A DNA stretch of 64,000 nt from CAYWNA01 sp964459305. Lineage in GTDB: Bacteria; Planctomycetota; Planctomycetia; Pirellulales; Pirellulaceae. The stretch covers positions 12,982 through 76,981 of the forward strand of contig CAYWNA010000030.1 in NCBI GenBank assembly GCA_964459305.1. Reading direction: 5' to 3'. Under the pieces are notes generated by a model. That model was not told the DNA's origin. It saw nothing but the letters and a program-made list of their open reading frames with translations, and made no database searches. Positions within the stretch are counted from its first letter, which is position 1; the number at the start of each line of letters is the position of its first letter. Positions 45,119 through 54,113 of this stretch are shown here, one piece after another. A program made the translations under genes and the position numbers.

Positions 45119-46597
45119 TTACCAGTCATCCGTTCTGAACGGCGAGGCGGGGATGCCTTCTTTGTTGTAGAGGTTCGAACCGGCGGGATTCATCGTGTAG
45201 GCGTAGCGGACGGCGACCGGTTCGGGGACGTCGGGGCATTTGACGACGACGGTAGCTCCATCGATCGTGGCGTCGGCCCAGTGCCACTGTTTGTCGGCAC
45301 CGGCGATGGCGAACCGCTTGAGCTGATCGTCCGGGACCTCTTTGGTTGGTTCGAGGCCCGCTTTCTCGCCGACCATCAGGCCGCTGCCGACGTGATCGAA
45401 CGTGACACGGATCGCACCGTTTTCGACTTTGTGGCACTTGTAGAGCGGACCGCATGGAACCAAGTCTTCGCAGCCATAGGTCTGGTGGAGGGCCCACTGG
45501 GCCAGGCGCCAGCCGACGTCCTGTTTGTTGCGGGGATGGATGTCGTTGGCTTCGCCAATGTCCGTGATCACGGCCATGCCCGTGTGCGAGATGGTCAGCG
45601 CTTTGCGCTGGGCCTCGCGGATCTTCGCCCAACCGTCGCCCCCAGCCGGATTGTCGTTGGGCTGCCGGAAGTCGGCCAACTGTACCCAATAGAAAGCCAA
45701 ATCCGGGTTGAACAGTTCGCGCCAACCGTTGACCAATGCCTTGGTCTTGTGGTAATACGATTCGCCTTCACCGCCGTTCGACTCGCCCTGGTACCAGATC
45801 GCGCCGCGCATGGCAAAGGGTGCCAGCGGATGGACCATGGCGTTGTAGATGGCCGCGGGCGAACCGGCGCCAATTTTGACCTCTTCGCCCTCCCGACTCT
45901 TCCGTTTCCTCTCGCTGAGCTGGTCGGCGATTTGTTTGAGTTCGGGTACCGACTGAAAACCCGACAGCGTCGTCCACGGTTCGATGCGCGTGCCGCCCCA
46001 ATTCGAGCCGACCAGGCCGATGGGCACCTTCAATTCATTCTGAAGCCGGCGCCCGAAGAAATAGCCCACCGCCGTGAACCCACGCACGCTGGTCGGCTGG
46101 CAAACCTGCCAACTGCCCGGACATTTTTCTTGCGGCAGCGGGGCCGTCGTGTGGCCGGGGACGTTGAACAAGCGGATCTGCGGATGATCGGCCGCCTCGA
46201 TTTCCTCCTTGGCATTCGTCGAGTTCGCGACGCTCCATTCCATGTTCGATTGCCCCGAGCAGATCCACACCTCGCCAACCAGCACGTCTTTCAGGTCGAT
46301 GGTATTCTTGCCGGCAATGTTCAGTGCCTGTCCTTCGGCGTTGGCCTTCAGTGGCTCGATCTTCACTTGCCATCGGCCCGACGGGTCGGCCACAGCGTTT
46401 TTCGTTTGGGCGGCGATCGAGACGGTGATTTCCTCGCCCGGGTCGGCCCAACCCCAAACCGGTACAGGCAGATCGCTTTGAAGCACCATCGAGTTGCCAA
46501 AGATCGACGGCAACTCAACATCGGCCCGCGCCGCCGTGATCGAAAAGAGGCAAACCAGCGAAAGGGACAGGCAAGCAGCGCAGTGTCGGATCTTCAT
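45119..46597 (-). CDS. Secreted sialate O-acetylesterase-like enzyme
   Basis: A 492-residue exported SGNH-type esterase. I start at MKIRHCAACLSLSLVCLFSI, with GAGGAG upstream; the longer frame to 46729 is unlikely. The family signatures are LPSIFGNSMVLQSDLPVPVWG, the nucleophile block VWICSGQSNMEWSV, GLVGSNWGGTRIEPW and AIWYQGESN. Late AVITDIGEANDIHPRNKQD contains the Asp-x-x-His pair. It removes O-acetyl groups from sugars such as sialic acids or xylan. It is divergent from the ceramidase-like gene. Confidence 0.9.
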   Translation of the reverse strand: MKIRHCAACLSLSLVCLFSITAARADVELPSIFGNSMVLQSDLPVPVWGWADPGEEITVSIAAQTKNAVADPSGRWQVKIEPLKANAEGQALNIAGKNTIDLKDVLVGEVWICSGQSNMEWSVANSTNAKEEIEAADHPQIRLFNVPGHTTAPLPQEKCPGSWQVCQPTSVRGFTAVGYFFGRRLQNELKVPIGLVGSNWGGTRIEPWTTLSGFQSVPELKQIADQLSERKRKSREGEEVKIGAGSPAAIYNAMVHPLAPFAMRGAIWYQGESNGGEGESYYHKTKALVNGWRELFNPDLAFYWVQLADFRQPNDNPAGGDGWAKIREAQRKALTISHTGMAVITDIGEANDIHPRNKQDVGWRLAQWALHQTYGCEDLVPCGPLYKCHKVENGAIRVTFDHVGSGLMVGEKAGLEPTKEVPDDQLKRFAIAGADKQWHWADATIDGATVVVKCPDVPEPVAVRYAYTMNPAGSNLYNKEGIPASPFRTDDW

Positions 46598-46813
46598 GAT
46601 GGACTCCTCGGGGATTCGTGGCATGACAGCGTGACAGTCTTGTGCGGCTCTGACTATAAGGGATGCCCATCGTGAATGCAAAAGGCTTGGCCAGAATTTG
46701 CCAATCGGCCGGCGCTCAATATTTCCCATTCGGGCTTCACCGAATGTGGTAGACGCTGACGGAAGCTCCTACAATACGTGCAACGACCACCCATGGAACC
46801 AAAGGAGAACCCC

Positions 46814-48238
46814 ATGAGACGAATCACAATGTTGCTGCTCACCTGCCTGTTTGCCGTCGCTCTTGCCGCGCCATCATCCGCTCGGGCCGAACTCCAGGCG
46901 GGCACCGCCACTGTCGACATCACGCCACAGGAATGGCCGCTGGCGCCGCGGGGTTCGTTTACGCCGCGCCCCGTAGATTCCGCACACGATCCGCTCCATG
47001 TGCGTTGCGTGGCCCTTGATGATGGAGACACGAGCATTGCGCTGACGGTCGTGGACAGTTGCATGGTTCACCGAGATGTGTTGGGCCCGGCCAAGAAACA
47101 AGCTTCGGAGGCGACCGGCATTCCGGCCGAACACATGCTGGTCTCTGCGACGCATACGCATTCTGCGCCTTTCGCGAATGCTCAGCACGGCACGCCGCAG
47201 GAGTTGGCCTACCAAAAGCGGCTTCTGGAGGGCATTGTCGAAGCGATCACCCAGGCTTCGAAGAATCGGCGACCGGCGAAAGCCGGCTGGTCGGGTTACG
47301 ATCTGCCGGACGAGGTCTTCAACCGCCGTTGGTTCCTGAAACCGGGCACCGTTCCGACCAATCCCTTCGGCGAAGACACGGATATCGTGAAAATGAACCC
47401 GCCGCGAAACAACAACGTCCTCATCAATCCGGCCGGCCCGACCGATCCGGAGGTCTCGGTGCTCTACGTCCTAAGCGCCAAAGGACGGCCGCTGGCGGTT
47501 TTCGCCAACTACTCTTTGCATTACGTCGGCAACGTCGGAGGTCAGATGTCGGCGGATTATTTCGGTGAATTCTCGCGACTGATGCCCATCCGCCTCGGTC
47601 GCCCGGCGGAAGACTTTGTCGCCATGATGTCCAACGGCACCAGCGCCGATATCAACAATATCAATTTCCGCAATCCCCGGCCGCGGCGGGAACCTTACGA
47701 GCAGATCCGGATCGTAGCCAGCAAGACGGCGGATGCAGCCACACGAGCCATCCGGCAAATCGATTCTCCGTCCGGCGATCTGACCCTCGCCATGAAACAG
47801 CGGGAGATTACCCTGAAACACCGCGTGCCGACGACGGAACAAATCGAGCGAGCGAAGAGCATTGCCGAGATCGATGCCGAGGGCGAAAAGAAGCTGCCGC
47901 GTCTGGCCAAAGCTTACGCCTTGCGGACGCTGAAGCTGGCAGAGGAACCCCCGACGACCAAGGTGCTGATTCAGGCGGTCCGCATCGGCGATCTTGCGAT
48001 CTGCACGCTGCCGTTTGAGGTGTTTGTGGAAATTGGCCTTGAGCTGAAAGGCAAAAGCCCGGCCGCCGACACCTTTGTCATGTCGCTGGCCAACGGAGGA
48101 TACGGCTATCTACCAACGCCCGAGCAACACCAATTCGGCGGCTATGAGACCTGGCTCACAACGAACAAGGTACAGAAAGATGCCTCGGTAATCCTGGTCG
48201 ACAACCTGCTCGAAATGCTCGGCGAGATCTTTCCGTAG
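46814..48238 (+). CDS. Secreted neutral/alkaline ceramidase-like protein (N-terminal domain type)
   Basis: A 474-residue exported protein beginning MRRITMLLLTCLFAVALAA, with AAAGGAG upstream. The ceramidase-like domain shows GTATVDITPQEWPLA, HDPLHVRCVALDDG, and the metal-site LVSATHTHSAP. Later VFANYSLHYVGN and MMSNGTSADINN follow the family. The typical C-terminal immunoglobulin domain is absent, as in many planctomycete homologues that are not known to act on ceramide. The substrate is therefore uncertain. Confidence 0.82.
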   Translation: MRRITMLLLTCLFAVALAAPSSARAELQAGTATVDITPQEWPLAPRGSFTPRPVDSAHDPLHVRCVALDDGDTSIALTVVDSCMVHRDVLGPAKKQASEATGIPAEHMLVSATHTHSAPFANAQHGTPQELAYQKRLLEGIVEAITQASKNRRPAKAGWSGYDLPDEVFNRRWFLKPGTVPTNPFGEDTDIVKMNPPRNNNVLINPAGPTDPEVSVLYVLSAKGRPLAVFANYSLHYVGNVGGQMSADYFGEFSRLMPIRLGRPAEDFVAMMSNGTSADINNINFRNPRPRREPYEQIRIVASKTADAATRAIRQIDSPSGDLTLAMKQREITLKHRVPTTEQIERAKSIAEIDAEGEKKLPRLAKAYALRTLKLAEEPPTTKVLIQAVRIGDLAICTLPFEVFVEIGLELKGKSPAADTFVMSLANGGYGYLPTPEQHQFGGYETWLTTNKVQKDASVILVDNLLEMLGEIFP

Positions 48239-48310
48239 CATACCGTCACGAAATCGTCCGAATCACGCGGCGGGAGGGGTCGGGCGCCGAATAGGAACTC
48301 CAGCGAAAAA

Positions 48311-48721
48311 TCAACGGCCTGTTTTCGGTTGACGGCGATTCTTCAGTCGCTTCTGCACGTCGGTTTCGACGGTGCCGAAAACCTCTTCATGACGGTCAAT
48401 GGTCACCTGGAGCGCCGTCAGCAAACGCTTGGCCGTGTAGTGGTTCATGACAATTCGTTGTTCCACCCTCACGGCGCCTTTCGGCGTAGCTGTGGGTTGA
48501 TCGTTCAGGCCAAAATCGATGATCACCTCTTCGGTCGTTCCGGTAACGCGCGACAGGTTGGCATACGTTGTCGGGGCCTGAGCGGTGTCCATCTGGATTC
48601 GCCAGACCGGCTGTCCCGCACCCAGGGCTTCGGCTTCGGTCCACGGGGCTCGATGGCCAGCGCAGACAACTACAAACAGGGCGAGGAAGGCGACAAGCAA
48701 CAGACGTGGCATGGATGTCAT
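48311..48721 (-). CDS. Secreted DUF3467-domain protein
   Basis: 136 residues from the ATG at 48721 (alternative at 48712), with GGGAG upstream and a signal peptide (MPRLLLVAFLALFVVVCAG). The mature part fits DUF3467: TTYANLSRVTGTTEEVIIDFG, then VRVEQRIVMNHYTAKRLLTAL and HEEVFGTVETD. DUF3467 members are usually cytoplasmic and short; an exported version is unusual. No function is assigned. Confidence 0.7.
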   Translation of the reverse strand: MTSMPRLLLVAFLALFVVVCAGHRAPWTEAEALGAGQPVWRIQMDTAQAPTTYANLSRVTGTTEEVIIDFGLNDQPTATPKGAVRVEQRIVMNHYTAKRLLTALQVTIDRHEEVFGTVETDVQKRLKNRRQPKTGR

Positions 48722-49035
48722 GGCAAACTCCCTATCGGTCTGTGCCAAAAACGAGTCATCTGTCTCGACGAATCCACAAAAGGGCCGACCACCCACGCGG
48801 CGATCGGCAGCGATTCGTGCAGACAGGCCTCGCCCCCTCCCTTTATTGTACACTTTGTGAGTCGATGACTCCAAGTATTGCCGACAATCGCGCTAGCGCC
48901 GGGAATGTGAGCCCCTGAACCTCCGATAGTGACCCGCGTGGCACGTCCTGAATTCTCGCGAATTCAGTCGCGAAGCTGTACGAAGGATGGACCACGGGGC
49001 GGAGAAGGCTGAGGCAGGCCACCGACGCCGCGCGA
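48722..49035. other. Gap, nothing recognised
   Basis: About 310 bases without gene, repeat or RNA signal that I can support. The frame upstream of the DUF3467 start is open but has no coding character. Confidence 0.35.
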
Positions 49036-49365
49036 TTGCGGCCCGTGGCGGATTCGCACTGGCGCGCCGCAACTGCTTTCGGCGATAAGGCGGAAGTTAC
49101 CCTCCGGCTGGTGCGATGGCTGGATACTCGCAACCGGTTCTGCGCGGCAAAGCCCCAAACGGAAGAGGCCGCGGCGTTGGACGAGCTGGAACGCATCGCC
49201 CGCGAGGAACTGTCGGCCGCTCGAAGCGCCTTGCCCATGTACGTGCGCGACAGCCGTCTGGGCCATTTCAATCACGGCCGAGGCTGCTCGCCGGCCATGA
49301 CCATCCAGTGGAAGATCGGCCTGCTGGAACGCACCTTGGCCGAAGAACTACCCGCACTCCGTTAG
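49036..49365 (+). pseudogene. C-terminal fragment of a larger enzyme-like protein
   Basis: 109 residues from a weak TTG. The end, MYVRDSRLGHFNHGRGC and AMTIQWKIGLLERTLAEELP, looks like the closing helices of a large (alpha/alpha) or glucuronidase-like protein, a pattern of ARRDSR near the end with a later KI.LLE. There is no ribosome site and no upstream coding frame. I read it as the surviving 3' end of a deleted gene; the family is not certain. Confidence 0.4.
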
Positions 49366-49405
49366 GCCGAATACCGGGAGGTCAACGGCCTGTTCATCGA
49401 CTGCT

Positions 49406-50500
49406 TCATGCGAGGTTTATCGGGTATTTTCCGTACTGTTGGATCGCGCGGATCATCGCTAGGTAGTTTTCATACGGGACGTACTCCGGGACCGAGTTGG
49501 ACGTTCCGCAGCAGTAGCCGCCGCCGGGGGCGATCGTGCGGATGCGGAGCTTGACTTCCTGCTCGACCTCCTCCGGCGTACCCCCGGTCATCGTCGTGTC
49601 GAGGTCGATGTTCCCAAAGAGGCAAAGCCTGCCCGCGTATTTGCGTTTCAAAGCCTCGATATCCATGCTGGCCGGCTCGCAAGGGTGCAGGGCTTGGAAG
49701 CCGCACTGGATCAAATCGTCGATCACATCGTATAGGCGCCCGTCGGAGTGAACTAAGTAAAGGAGGCCCTTGGCGCGGACCATCCGACCGATCTTCTCAT
49801 CCCACGGAAAGATGTAACGGCGGAGGAACTTAGGAGCGACGATGGTGCCGCAGGTGTGGCCCAGGTCGTCGGGCATGCGGATCGCGCCGACGCAATCGAA
49901 ATCGAGCAAGTTCTCCACCAATCGCTGCTGTGTGGCCCCCACTCGCTCGATCAGCCTTTCGACCAGCGGGCTGCCCTCGGCCAGGGCCATGCAGAAACTT
50001 TCCATCCCCATCAGCATCCAGGGTGCCGTAAACACGTAGCCGATGTTGACGATCGCCTTGGCCCCGTCCGGCAGGAGTCTACCGAGCCGCTCCACCGAGT
50101 CGTAGCTGAAATCGGTGTCCGGATCGGGCCACTGGAAGTTGTCGAAGGAGGACTCGTCGTGGATCACGCCCGAAACTCCCTCGGCCCACATCCGCGTGTT
50201 CTTGCGTTCTGCAAACGGGTTGTACTGAGCCTCGGCCGGTTTTAATAGCGAGTCGCGATACTCCTTGGCCCCCATGATCCCCATCTTCTCGCCGCGAATC
50301 CACTGGCGGAACCCCATCGCCAGCGGCACGGTGTCGTAGCCGGCGGCCATGCAAAACTCGACCTCCTCCTCCAACCCCGCGATTGGCTTGCCCAAGAACT
50401 GGGTCTTGATGTCCTCGGCGATCGACCCGTCGAACTGCGGCACTCGTGCCGGCTCGCCCTGGCAGAGGACAGCTTTCCTAAAGTTTTCAAAATCCGGCAT
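49406..50500 (-). CDS. Uroporphyrinogen decarboxylase-fold protein (methyltransferase-like group)
   Basis: 364 residues from the ATG opening MPDFENFRKAVLCQGEP, with GGAGGAG 13 bases upstream; the frame continues upstream but is unlikely. The URO-D fold signatures are VPQFDGSIAEDIK, MAAGYDTVPLAMGF, LHPCEPASMDIEALKRKYAG, LFGNIDLDTTMTGGTPEEV and GGGYCCGTSNSVPEYVPYEN. These match the URO-D-like proteins related to corrinoid methyltransferases (MtaA/CmuA), not HemE, whose N-terminal substrate motif is absent. It is cytoplasmic; the substrate is unknown. Confidence 0.8.
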   Translation of the reverse strand: MPDFENFRKAVLCQGEPARVPQFDGSIAEDIKTQFLGKPIAGLEEEVEFCMAAGYDTVPLAMGFRQWIRGEKMGIMGAKEYRDSLLKPAEAQYNPFAERKNTRMWAEGVSGVIHDESSFDNFQWPDPDTDFSYDSVERLGRLLPDGAKAIVNIGYVFTAPWMLMGMESFCMALAEGSPLVERLIERVGATQQRLVENLLDFDCVGAIRMPDDLGHTCGTIVAPKFLRRYIFPWDEKIGRMVRAKGLLYLVHSDGRLYDVIDDLIQCGFQALHPCEPASMDIEALKRKYAGRLCLFGNIDLDTTMTGGTPEEVEQEVKLRIRTIAPGGGYCCGTSNSVPEYVPYENYLAMIRAIQQYGKYPINLA

Positions 50501-50673
50501 GCTAGAAGTAACTCCTCCAATTCGACGGTTTTGTGCCCGTTTGTCATCGAACTCAAGTGGTCGATCTAGAAACGCTAATGATAAGCAGTGATAATCACAA
50601 GCGACAGCGGGTCCGCGAGAGATTGCGGGAAACGATTCGCAACCTATCAACCTCCTCAAGCCCTGAGGTAAAC

Positions 50674-52884
50674 ATGCGCACGCCAATGAGCCTTCTGATC
50701 GTCGTGCTGTTTGGCACCGCCTGGCCGCTTGCGGTTGGCGTTACGTTTGCAGCCGTTCCAGAACAGTTCCGCGTCGAGCCAGCCGTAATCCACGATGATG
50801 ATCTGTCGGGCGAGTTGGGACCACGGTTTTTGAAGCTCCTGAGCAATCAGGTGGCGCGCAATCTGAAGGTAATGGAGAGCGATCGCAAAAAGGCCGGAGT
50901 CGAGGATCCGAATGTGATCGTTTCCGACACTCCCTATTTCGAATACTTCGTCGCGGGAAGTGCCTATGCGTCGGCGGTTCTGGTGCGATTCGGAGAACCG
51001 GGCGAGACGATGGCGGATTTGTCGCGGGACCAGCTCCAGCGCAGTGCAGTGCGAATGATTCAGGCGGTCGCCCGGGCCCATCGGCTTGGCGGGGGCGACA
51101 AGCCGTGGAGCACATTTCGATCGGCGCGTATCATTCATCTGCTGGGCATGGCCGCTTGGCTTCTGTGGGAAGAGTTGGACGAGCCGACACAGTTGCTGGT
51201 GGCGCGGATCATCGAGTATGAGGCCGATCGATTCCTCGATCGTCCCGCACCGGCGCGGCTTCACGACGACACGCAGGCCGAATCCAACGCCTGGACGGGC
51301 GGTGGCATCGCCGTGGCCGCTTGCATGCTGAAATCCCATCCCCACCGAGAGCTCTGGCGGCAGAAGGCCAACGAGTACATGATCAGCGCCTATGCCACCG
51401 CGAGCGACGTCGCCAGCGACAGAATCGTCGACGGCCGGCCTCTCAACCAATGGCTTGCCGCCCCCAATGCCTTTCCCGACTACACGGTGGAGAATCACGG
51501 ACTGGTCCATCCAGACTACATGGGGGCGATTTCCGAGATGGTCCGTTGCGCTATCTCATTCCGCCTGGCGAGCGAGACGGTGCCGCAGGCCGCCACATTC
51601 AACGCGGACAAGGTGCTCGACCTGCTCGTGTTTCTCTACCTGCCGGACGGGATCGAGCTCTATCCGCAGAACACGGACTATACGCCACGCCGTTTGGACG
51701 TTTTCCTGCAAGCGGGCAACATCATCCCGCATCGGCCGAGCCCGCTTCGCAAAGCCTGCTTGCTTCGCACGCTTGCCAGTCTGGAAGCGATGGCGACCGA
51801 ATGCCCCGACCAGCCGATGAACGGATGGATCGGTTTTCCATACGATTTGGGCAGCACGTGGGGCTTGACGCAGAACTACTTGATGTTCCGGCTCTTTGGC
51901 GACGGCGGCAAGACGCTGCCGGATGACCAGTTGGAGTCGAGGCTCGCTGGCGTATTCGCCTCCGAGTACGGCAAATTCGTGGTCCATCGCACACCGCATT
52001 CGATTTCGAGCTTCAGTTGGCATTCAACAGGAAAACAGCCCAAGGTGATGGGCATGACCATGCCGCTGGACAAAGACATCCTCTGCTATCCGATGCCCTG
52101 GTCGTACGTCGGCCAGGTGCGCGAATCGGGCGAGAGCGCCAAGCTGGAAGTTCACTCGCATCGATTGGAATCGCACGAGGATGGGTTTGCAGTGACGCTG
52201 GAACTCGGATGGTGTTCCGACAAGGTTCGCCAGAACTGCGCCTTTGTGTCTTTGCCCGACGGCCGAAGCGTCTATCTTGAGGAGCGCCGCGCAAAAGCGA
52301 AAGTCGCGATCGAGCTGGCCACCAGCGGCAACATCACCTTTTTCGACGATCCTCGCTGGGTCTACCAGAAAAGGGCACGTGCGTTGATCGGAAAGCAAGG
52401 CACCCTGACGCCTGAAATCAGCACTTTGCAGGAGGGCAACTGGGTCAATGTCGACGATCGGTTGGCCTATGCCGTTGTGGGTTCCCACGGATTTCACTTG
52501 TTTGCTGTCCCGGGACGACCTTGCATTTGGCGAAAAGACGGGACGATGTACAACACCTGCCGTTTGGAGTTCGTTCGCGTTGCGCGTGCGGCGGGGAAAC
52601 CCACCCCCGTTTCGTTCGACGCAGGCGAAGGGATCAGCCGTTTCGGCATGCTCTCTTGCCTCGGCCAAACAAGTGTGGAGACAGCAGCGCTCGCCGGCCG
52701 TATGGTGACGGCTGGTTGGCAAACCACTGAAGACGAAGTGCTGGCGCTGATGCTGGATCGATATTGGGTGTATGCGAATTTCTCGTCGGAAACCAAAGCG
52801 GCCTTCGATGGCTGCCAGACCCGACGCCTCGCCCCGAAAACATCGGGATGGGTGGCGCGGCGCCGATCTTCCGACTCGCCCTGA
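50674..52884 (+). CDS. Large secreted (alpha/alpha)-toroid-like protein, putative polysaccharide lyase
   Basis: 736 residues from the ATG at 50674 (MRTPMSLLIVVLFG), with GAGG upstream and a signal peptide. The N-terminal half is helical and repetitive (SARIIHLLGMAAWLLWEEL, DDTQAESNAWTGGGIAVAA, HGLVHPDYMGAISEMVRCA), like the (alpha/alpha) toroid of PL8 or heparinase-type enzymes. The C-terminal half is beta-rich (SSFSWHSTGKQPKVMGMTMP, VGSHGFHLFAVPG). I do not see a decisive catalytic motif. It starts 173 bases from the divergent URO-D-fold gene. Confidence 0.65.
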   Translation: MRTPMSLLIVVLFGTAWPLAVGVTFAAVPEQFRVEPAVIHDDDLSGELGPRFLKLLSNQVARNLKVMESDRKKAGVEDPNVIVSDTPYFEYFVAGSAYASAVLVRFGEPGETMADLSRDQLQRSAVRMIQAVARAHRLGGGDKPWSTFRSARIIHLLGMAAWLLWEELDEPTQLLVARIIEYEADRFLDRPAPARLHDDTQAESNAWTGGGIAVAACMLKSHPHRELWRQKANEYMISAYATASDVASDRIVDGRPLNQWLAAPNAFPDYTVENHGLVHPDYMGAISEMVRCAISFRLASETVPQAATFNADKVLDLLVFLYLPDGIELYPQNTDYTPRRLDVFLQAGNIIPHRPSPLRKACLLRTLASLEAMATECPDQPMNGWIGFPYDLGSTWGLTQNYLMFRLFGDGGKTLPDDQLESRLAGVFASEYGKFVVHRTPHSISSFSWHSTGKQPKVMGMTMPLDKDILCYPMPWSYVGQVRESGESAKLEVHSHRLESHEDGFAVTLELGWCSDKVRQNCAFVSLPDGRSVYLEERRAKAKVAIELATSGNITFFDDPRWVYQKRARALIGKQGTLTPEISTLQEGNWVNVDDRLAYAVVGSHGFHLFAVPGRPCIWRKDGTMYNTCRLEFVRVARAAGKPTPVSFDAGEGISRFGMLSCLGQTSVETAALAGRMVTAGWQTTEDEVLALMLDRYWVYANFSSETKAAFDGCQTRRLAPKTSGWVARRRSSDSP

Positions 52885-52902
52885 CTTTGCCAAACAAGAG
52901 AC

Positions 52903-53098
52903 ATGCGAATGCGCCGGTATCTGCGATTCAGCCTGCGAACGTTCCTGGTGGCGGTGGCCGCGTTTGCCGAATCTCAGAGAACTCAGGGTTGGCAACACTC
53001 AAGTGACGTGGAGCGGGGCGGACCAATTCAAGAAAGGCAAACGCTCCGACGTGAAGTTCGAGGGGGGCGGCCTTTACCGAGAAAATCAGCAACGGTAA
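52903..53098 (+). pseudogene. Leucine-rich-repeat gene remnant with internal deletion
   Basis: The ATG at 52903 opens RRYLRFSLRTFLVAVAA, the usual leader of planctomycete LRR proteins. Within about 75 bases the sense switches frame to LPNLRELRVGNTQVTWSGAD followed by QFKKGK, an LRR C-terminal end, stopping at 53098. The middle of the gene is missing and the joint is out of frame. Confidence 0.6.
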
Positions 53099-53124
53099 CC
53101 TACCTATTTCAGCAGAACAATGCG

Positions 53125-53604
53125 ATGCATCTTCATTGTCTACTCGGCGTTGCCTTCTTGGTGATGAACGCGACGACGGTCCATTCGCAAACCAATGCGG
53201 TGGTCGATCCGGCGGTGCCAAGGCTCGCCAATCTCGATGGACGATTCTTGTACGACGGGAGACCACCGAAACGTAGGCCTATAGCCGGACTCCACGAAGT
53301 CAGTCTCGACAAACCCCCGGCTCGCGAACCGATGACTGGCAGGCTTCGTGCTATCGAACTCGCTTACCGCGAATACTTGCAGCAGGGCATTCGTCCAAGA
53401 ACTCTCGACGAATCGTTGCTCGTCAGCAGGGACGGAGGCATTGCCAACGTGATTGTGTTCGTCACCAGCGCGGACATCCCGTCGCCGGAGTCACGTAAGC
53501 CCCAGACGGTCACACTAGAAACCATCAATGGCCTGTTTGCGCCACGGGTCCTTGGATTGAAGGCCAACCAAACGCTTGTCGTGGAGAATTCCGACAATGT
53601 CTAG
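53125..53604 (+). pseudogene. Frameshifted cupredoxin-like secreted protein remnant
   Basis: The ATG at 53125 opens a signal peptide (MHLHCLLGVAFLVMNATTV). The mature part reads GRFLYDGRPPKRRPI, LDESLLVSRDGGIANVIVFV and LGLKANQTLVVENSDNV, then a TAG. The family continues ENSDPVGHNVN; that sense is found in the next frame as SYGHTVNLRLDQ right after the stop. A one-base shift has truncated the protein before its metal-ligand region. Confidence 0.6.
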
Positions 53605-53726
53605 CTATGGGCACACTGTGAATCTGCGTCTTGACCAACGCAAATCCTTGCTGCTACACTTGAGACAGACGGGTTGTCTTTATCGAAGAGGAACGTTGGT
53701 GTTGATCAACACAAAAGGAGTGCGAC

Positions 53727-54017
53727 ATGTTTCTTCATCGCGCGGCGATGGCCGCCATCATCTGCGTAGCGCTGCTGGCCGCCCCTAGCGCCGCCCACCA
53801 ACCCACGGAAGAAAAGGAACCGTCTTTGCGTGATGCCATCTTGCGCCTCGATGCACTCGCAGATCGAATCGAGAGCCTTGACAAGCGTCTCCGTCGCCTT
53901 GAAGGAATGCTTGGGACACTTGGTCGCGTGGACCAACATGGGATCATTCGCAATGCAACTGGGCGTGCGATTGGAGTCTGGGGAATTGACGTTGATATCC
54001 AACCCGCACGGCGCTGA
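53727..54017 (+). CDS. Small secreted coiled-coil protein
   Basis: 96 residues from an ATG with AAAAGGAG upstream and a signal peptide (MAAIICVALLAAPSAAH). A short coiled coil follows (LRLDALADRIESLDKRLRRLEG) and then a GRVDQHGIIRNATGRAIGVWG tail. It looks intact within a region of decayed genes. I do not recognise a named family. Confidence 0.65.
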   Translation: MFLHRAAMAAIICVALLAAPSAAHQPTEEKEPSLRDAILRLDALADRIESLDKRLRRLEGMLGTLGRVDQHGIIRNATGRAIGVWGIDVDIQPARR

Positions 54018-54113
54018 AGTAAACAGACGCCACATAAGGGCATACACCGGACGGGCCAACGCCGTCCGGCGCTTCCGTAAGGACCTTGGCATTCATCCGC
54101 CGTTCTCCCACCG

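Noticed and set aside
54046..54072. Hairpin CCGGACGG...CCGTCCGG as a terminator of the small coiled-coil gene
   Set aside because: The stem is good but no T run follows; it may be only a repeat fragment.
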